Shown here piece after piece: positions 61,201-64,000 of a stretch of 64,000 bases of DNA (position 1 is the stretch's first letter; every line of letters starts with the position of its first letter). A model generated the notes under the pieces. That model saw only the letters and a program-made list of their open reading frames with translations. It was not told the DNA's origin and did no database searches. Both the position numbers and the translations under genes were made by a program. Source of the stretch: Neelides folsomi (Eukaryota; Arthropoda; Collembola; Neelipleona; Neelidae); the NCBI GenBank assembly GCA_034687125.1, contig JAQGBZ010000152.1:1-64000 (forward strand), read 5' to 3'.

Positions 61201-63557
61201 ATCATATTCTCCATATGTGTACAAATACATAACTTCATATACAAATTGCTCTTATATTATACTCCATTTTGTATATTGTAATACTTGTTATTTCCATGAA
61301 CCAATGTTTACTGATATGAATATAATTGCCTTAATAATGGTCTTACTAACGATTACTTAATATGAAACTGAGAAGTTGGTATATTGGGAAGGGTCGGTGA
61401 AGGGGAGTTAGTGGAGGAAAATAAGATAATGTGATTACATTGATTGCTTGGGTGATTCCCTTGAGGAGCGACAAACTCCCGCCGCTCATCGGTTCGATCG
61501 AGGGGTAGTTTGGGAGTTTCTCAGCAAGGGTTCCCCTTCCACGCTCGCTGTCTTCAAGACTCGTCATATTTGCCAAGACCCGAATGTCCGAGTTGACCGT
61601 CATTAATCCTATTTGTGTCCCCGTTGGCAGGTCGTACTTTATAAATTTTCGGATGGCCAGCTTCAGATACTTCCACACGTCCTGTAAACCACCAGTCCGG
61701 AAACATTTTTTATTATTATGTTTAATCCAACAGGGAAAGATGCCTTGAAGAAGAAGGAGGGAGATTTATAAGCTCTTTGACTCTTTGGATGCGGAGACTC
61801 CGGGGATTTAAAACTGTCTGTGTGGGGATGAAGGTAAGTGGGGGATAAGCCGCCTTTCTCTTCCTTCGAGGAACAAAAATGCGGGCAAACGGGTTTTTCT
61901 TTTTACGGTAGACGTCCATTTGGCTCACTATCGAAGGATGAAGTCCATTTTATCGAATTTCACTCAACTGTGATCACTGATTAAAATTATTACTACTTCA
62001 AATATGCGGGATGTCTGGAACTCATTTTAACCCTCTCAAGAATTTTCCATTAACATTTATCAAAAAATTATCGTTAGTTAATAAAAAGATTTTTAAAAAA
62101 TAAAATGAATCTCAATTTCTCAATACAGTTTTATGTATTTAGCTTCCATGATTAAATATTTATATAAAACGTAAAAATGAGAAAAATAATTGTAAAAATA
62201 ATTGTTTTGAAACGTTAACATTTTGACATTTAATTACCGCAATTGTGTTTCATTATGAAACCATTTGATATTGTAATCATCACTAAACTTGGAGAGCGTG
62301 AAGATTTGAGCTTTAATTGTCAGAACACGAAAGGGAGCCGGGGGAAGTTCAGGCTGAGTGGAAAGTGAACAAAGAGGAAGTTTGAGTGAGCATGGAGAAT
62401 CCATGAGGAAATCAACTACTTGCACTTTGAGGAAACAAACACTTCCATATCTCCTCGTGAACAAGTTGAGACCGAACCTTCACACCGACTTCACTCAACC
62501 TCACAGAAGTCAACACTCGCCCATTAACTTCATCGGTCAAAGCATTCAAAGAGCAAAGTTCTTCATAAACTTTTATATTAAAAATGATTCTCATCTTTAA
62601 CATAAAAAACTTATAATTTATCTCATAATAAAATATGTTCAATAAAGCACAAGATATAAAAAAACTCTTCCATTTTGGAAAAAAAATAATGAATGAAAAA
62701 GGAAATGAAATTTCATACGCGTAAATTCATGTTTCCGGTTTCTTCGATCATGAGCACGAACCGGGGCTGAGTCAGCTGCTTTATGACAAATTCCGGTTTA
62801 AAGTCAATCCGGCCTCTGTAAAGGTAAAAAAATAGTCAATCAGTGTTTTGTTAAAGTGAAAATCCTTGTCGAATTCATTAGGATTCAACCAAAGGTTGTT
62901 TTTCTCTCTTTAAATGCATGAGAGGTGAGAAAATAAAAAGGAATGAAATCAAAGGAAGCCGGACATTGGGAAAGAAGAGCGAGAAAAGCATAAAAACAAA
63001 CACACGAGGATCATACACAAGAGTTTGTCCAAATCCCTCCACAATACTCCGGATTCATTTCCTCTTCAATGACGAGTCAACAAAACTCTCGAAGACTCTC
63101 AAGTGAAAATTGTAAATAGAAAAGGTCTTTTCAATCCCCGCCATTTGGGAACATAGGGAAGACGTTATATGGGGCATAGGGTTAAAGGCATTTATTTGTT
63201 ATTGTAAGAATGATTGGAAACCCGTGGGTGTTTGTAGGTCGAAAGTGAATTTGAAGAGTCAATACAAGAAATGGTATTTGGTATTTATCTTAAAAGAGCA
63301 TTGGCTTCTTATTATACCTGGGAGAATGAGTCATATTCCGGAAATCCGGATGAGAGAAGACGACGTCGCCGACGGACCTCCGGTCACAAAGGAAATTCTG
63401 CTTCGTTGGGCTCTCACTCTGGTGATTCGAACCGTCACAGAAACTCCTCATATTCGCCAAATGGGGATGTGACATGATCGAACTCGTGATGTTGTCATTG
63501 TCTTTGTGGCTAGGGACGAAGATGCAGTCTTTGCCCTTTAGGTCACACCCACCAGAC
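56904..63557 (-). CDS. CLCA-family calcium-activated chloride channel regulator (N-terminus off window)
   Basis: Six exons on the minus strand: 63557-63318, 62815-62719, 61681-61439, 59787-59464, 59145-58650 and 58282-56904. Phases agree throughout and give about 925 residues to the stop. CLCA proteins are surface or secreted metalloprotease-like proteins that modulate calcium-activated chloride channels. Visible in order: the end of the Cys-rich N-CLCA region (QNFLCDRRSVGDVVF), a VWA domain (about residues 95-290), the beta-sheet BSD-type region, a fibronectin-III-like domain (PPARIGDL...TTPGEDYDQG), one TM helix (about 697-721) and a cytoplasmic tail of about 200 residues. The HExxH protease exon and signal peptide must lie right of base 63557, probably beyond the window. 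The VWA metal site looks lost. The family is certain; no orthologue symbol is assigned. Confidence 0.93.
58650..59145 (-). CDS. CLCA exon E: beta-sheet region after VWA
   Basis: The exon encodes APAQFYIYIPNPIDPKVNKV, DAVIDQPGVWRYRIERLGDS, ASRHVNLTTGPFILYAEVVK and SVRLYDNGNG. This parallels the CLCA block reading FxxxW..., PGxWTYTL, FPxPVxIYAxVxxG and LLDDGAGAD. There is an N-linked site at NLTT. Acceptor CATTCCAG, donor in GGAG|GTAAAT, phase 1 exit. The open frame runs on into the intron, which is not coding. Confidence 0.93.
59464..59787 (-). CDS. CLCA exon D: end of VWA
   Basis: The exon encodes MLKMNGQRVAGSVILLVSQG, then ESALRLLHQEEVAIATIEYP and YIQLINALTDIQRFF. VILLVSQG stands where other CLCAs have IVLLTDGED (the third MIDAS loop). 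The later segment corresponds to the LxxLSxxTGG...IDAFxxIS region. Phase 0-0, 108 codons; acceptor CTTCCGCAG, donor CTG|GTAAAT. Confidence 0.92.
59788..61438 (-). other. CLCA intron between exons C and D
   Basis: A 1.65 kb intron. The central patch 60351-60791 is open on both strands (109 codons plus, 146 codons minus), but neither translation resembles a known domain or joins a CLCA phase. Treated as non-coding. Confidence 0.65.
61439..61681 (-). CDS. CLCA exon C: VWA middle
   Basis: The exon encodes DVWKYLKLAIRKFIKYDLPT, GTQIGLMTVNSDIRVLANMT and SGGSLSLLKGITQAIN. IGLMTVNSD corresponds to the VWA hydrophobic strand (VGLVTFNS), and SGGSLSLLKG to the second MIDAS loop (SGGTSICSG). It is a phase 0-0 exon of 81 codons with acceptor GGTTTACAG and donor AAT|GTAATC. 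Confidence 0.93.
61682..63317 (-). other. CLCA introns around exon B
   Basis: Introns 61682-62718 and 62816-63317. Open frames at 61722-61928 and 62234-62464 (minus) do not match CLCA sequence, and the flanking exons already join in phase without them. Nothing else is recognised. Confidence 0.6.
62719..62815 (-). CDS. CLCA exon B: first strand of the VWA domain
   Basis: The exon encodes GRIDFKPEFVIKQLTQPRFV, LMIEETGNMNLR. FVLMIEETGNM aligns with the VWA strand and MIDAS loop LVLDxSGSM of other CLCAs. Here the D-x-S-x-S metal motif is replaced by E-E-T-G-N. Acceptor TTTACAG, donor CGC|GTATGA. Confidence 0.9.
63318..63557 (-). CDS. CLCA exon A: end of N-CLCA cysteine-rich region
   Basis: The first exon visible in the window. 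It encodes SGGCDLKGKDCIFVPSHKDN, then SIMSHPHLANMRSFCDGSNH and PTKQNFLCDRRSVGDVVFSH. This corresponds to the vertebrate CLCA block with ASIMFMQSL...FC and NxQNxMCSxRSxWDVI. The acceptor is CATTCCAG (phase 2 entry); the donor is CCCAG|GTATAA. Upstream exons are not found before the window edge. Confidence 0.9.
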
Positions 63558-64000
63558 CTGGAATGATAATAATTAAATTAAAGCATATTTAACAATAATT
63601 AAAGTAAATTAATTATTTTTTTCAAATCCTCGCTCTTAATTACTGCGACTTCTGCTTGCACGCATTTTTGCTTCCTCGCTATTTTATCGAAATTCCCATC
63701 TTAAAAGTTCCCTTTCGTTGGGTTTCTTGTTAGCTTGGGTTTGCTCGTTAAGGGTTGAGACGTTGAATAAAATTATCGACGTCAATCTCTTTGGTTAAAA
63801 TTGAATGGAGGTCGTGTGGGTCCTTACGAGATTTTAAAAAAGGAGCTTCAATTCGTGGCCCCTCATTATACTCAAAAGAGACGGATGAGTTGGAAGAAAA
63901 AAGAGGAATAATGAATAAAAAACCTCGTTTTCTTTTGTTATAATCACTCTGGAATGATTCTCATTAAAAATCCATAATCACGCTTCCAAGATCCCTATCT
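63558..64000. other. Right edge: CLCA upstream intron
   Basis: AT-rich sequence with a GC-richer patch at 63625-63860. I see no exon encoding the missing CLCA metalloprotease segment, so at least one further 5' exon should lie beyond the window. Confidence 0.6.

Noticed and set aside
62234-62464. Minus-strand frame between CLCA exons B and C, considered as an extra exon
   Set aside because: Its sequence does not fit the VWA domain, and exons B and C are contiguous by homology and phase.

Overview
The window is animal nuclear DNA, almost certainly from an arthropod. It is AT-rich, its genes are split by GT-AG introns of about 50 bp to 9.7 kb, and short GC-richer exons stand out of AT-rich introns. 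The recoverable proteins read like insect or crustacean versions of well-known families. I cannot name the species. No operon, CRISPR array, rRNA or recognisable tRNA was seen.

Three multi-exon genes account for the clear coding sequence. (1) Bases 16582-41815, plus strand: Ih, the hyperpolarisation-activated cyclic-nucleotide-gated (HCN) cation channel. I see 12 exons, complete from before S1 to the stop; the extreme N-terminus is unresolved. (2) Bases 45858-54952, plus strand: Tsp, a COMP-type (group B, pentameric) thrombospondin. It has about 21 exons and about 1085 residues, from signal peptide to stop, with one unresolved splice join after the signal peptide. (3) Bases 56904-63557, minus strand: a calcium-activated chloride channel regulator (CLCA) family protein. 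Six 3' exons give about 925 residues, and the N-terminal protease-like part lies beyond the right edge. Tsp and the CLCA gene converge tail to tail across about 1.95 kb.

Bases 1-16581 hold no gene I can support. They contain a degraded copy of a small mariner-like MITE and one GC-rich, splice-bounded stretch (about 13084-13290) that may be an upstream Ih exon. A well-preserved copy of the same MITE, with TA target duplications, sits in the first visible Ih intron (17448-17523). A diverged inverted-repeat unit of about 480 bp lies in the next Ih intron (22840-23322). The 9.7 kb Ih intron between the voltage sensor and the pore holds a 99-nt candidate cassette exon.

The genes are not an obvious functional unit. 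Ih is a neuronal and cardiac pacemaker-type channel, Tsp an extracellular integrin ligand (strongest at muscle-tendon junctions in flies), and CLCA a surface protein tied to chloride-channel regulation. The most interesting observations are the loss of the VWA metal-binding (MIDAS) residues in the CLCA protein, six EGF-like repeats in the thrombospondin, an RGD assembled across a splice junction together with a separate KGD, and the candidate Ih exons.
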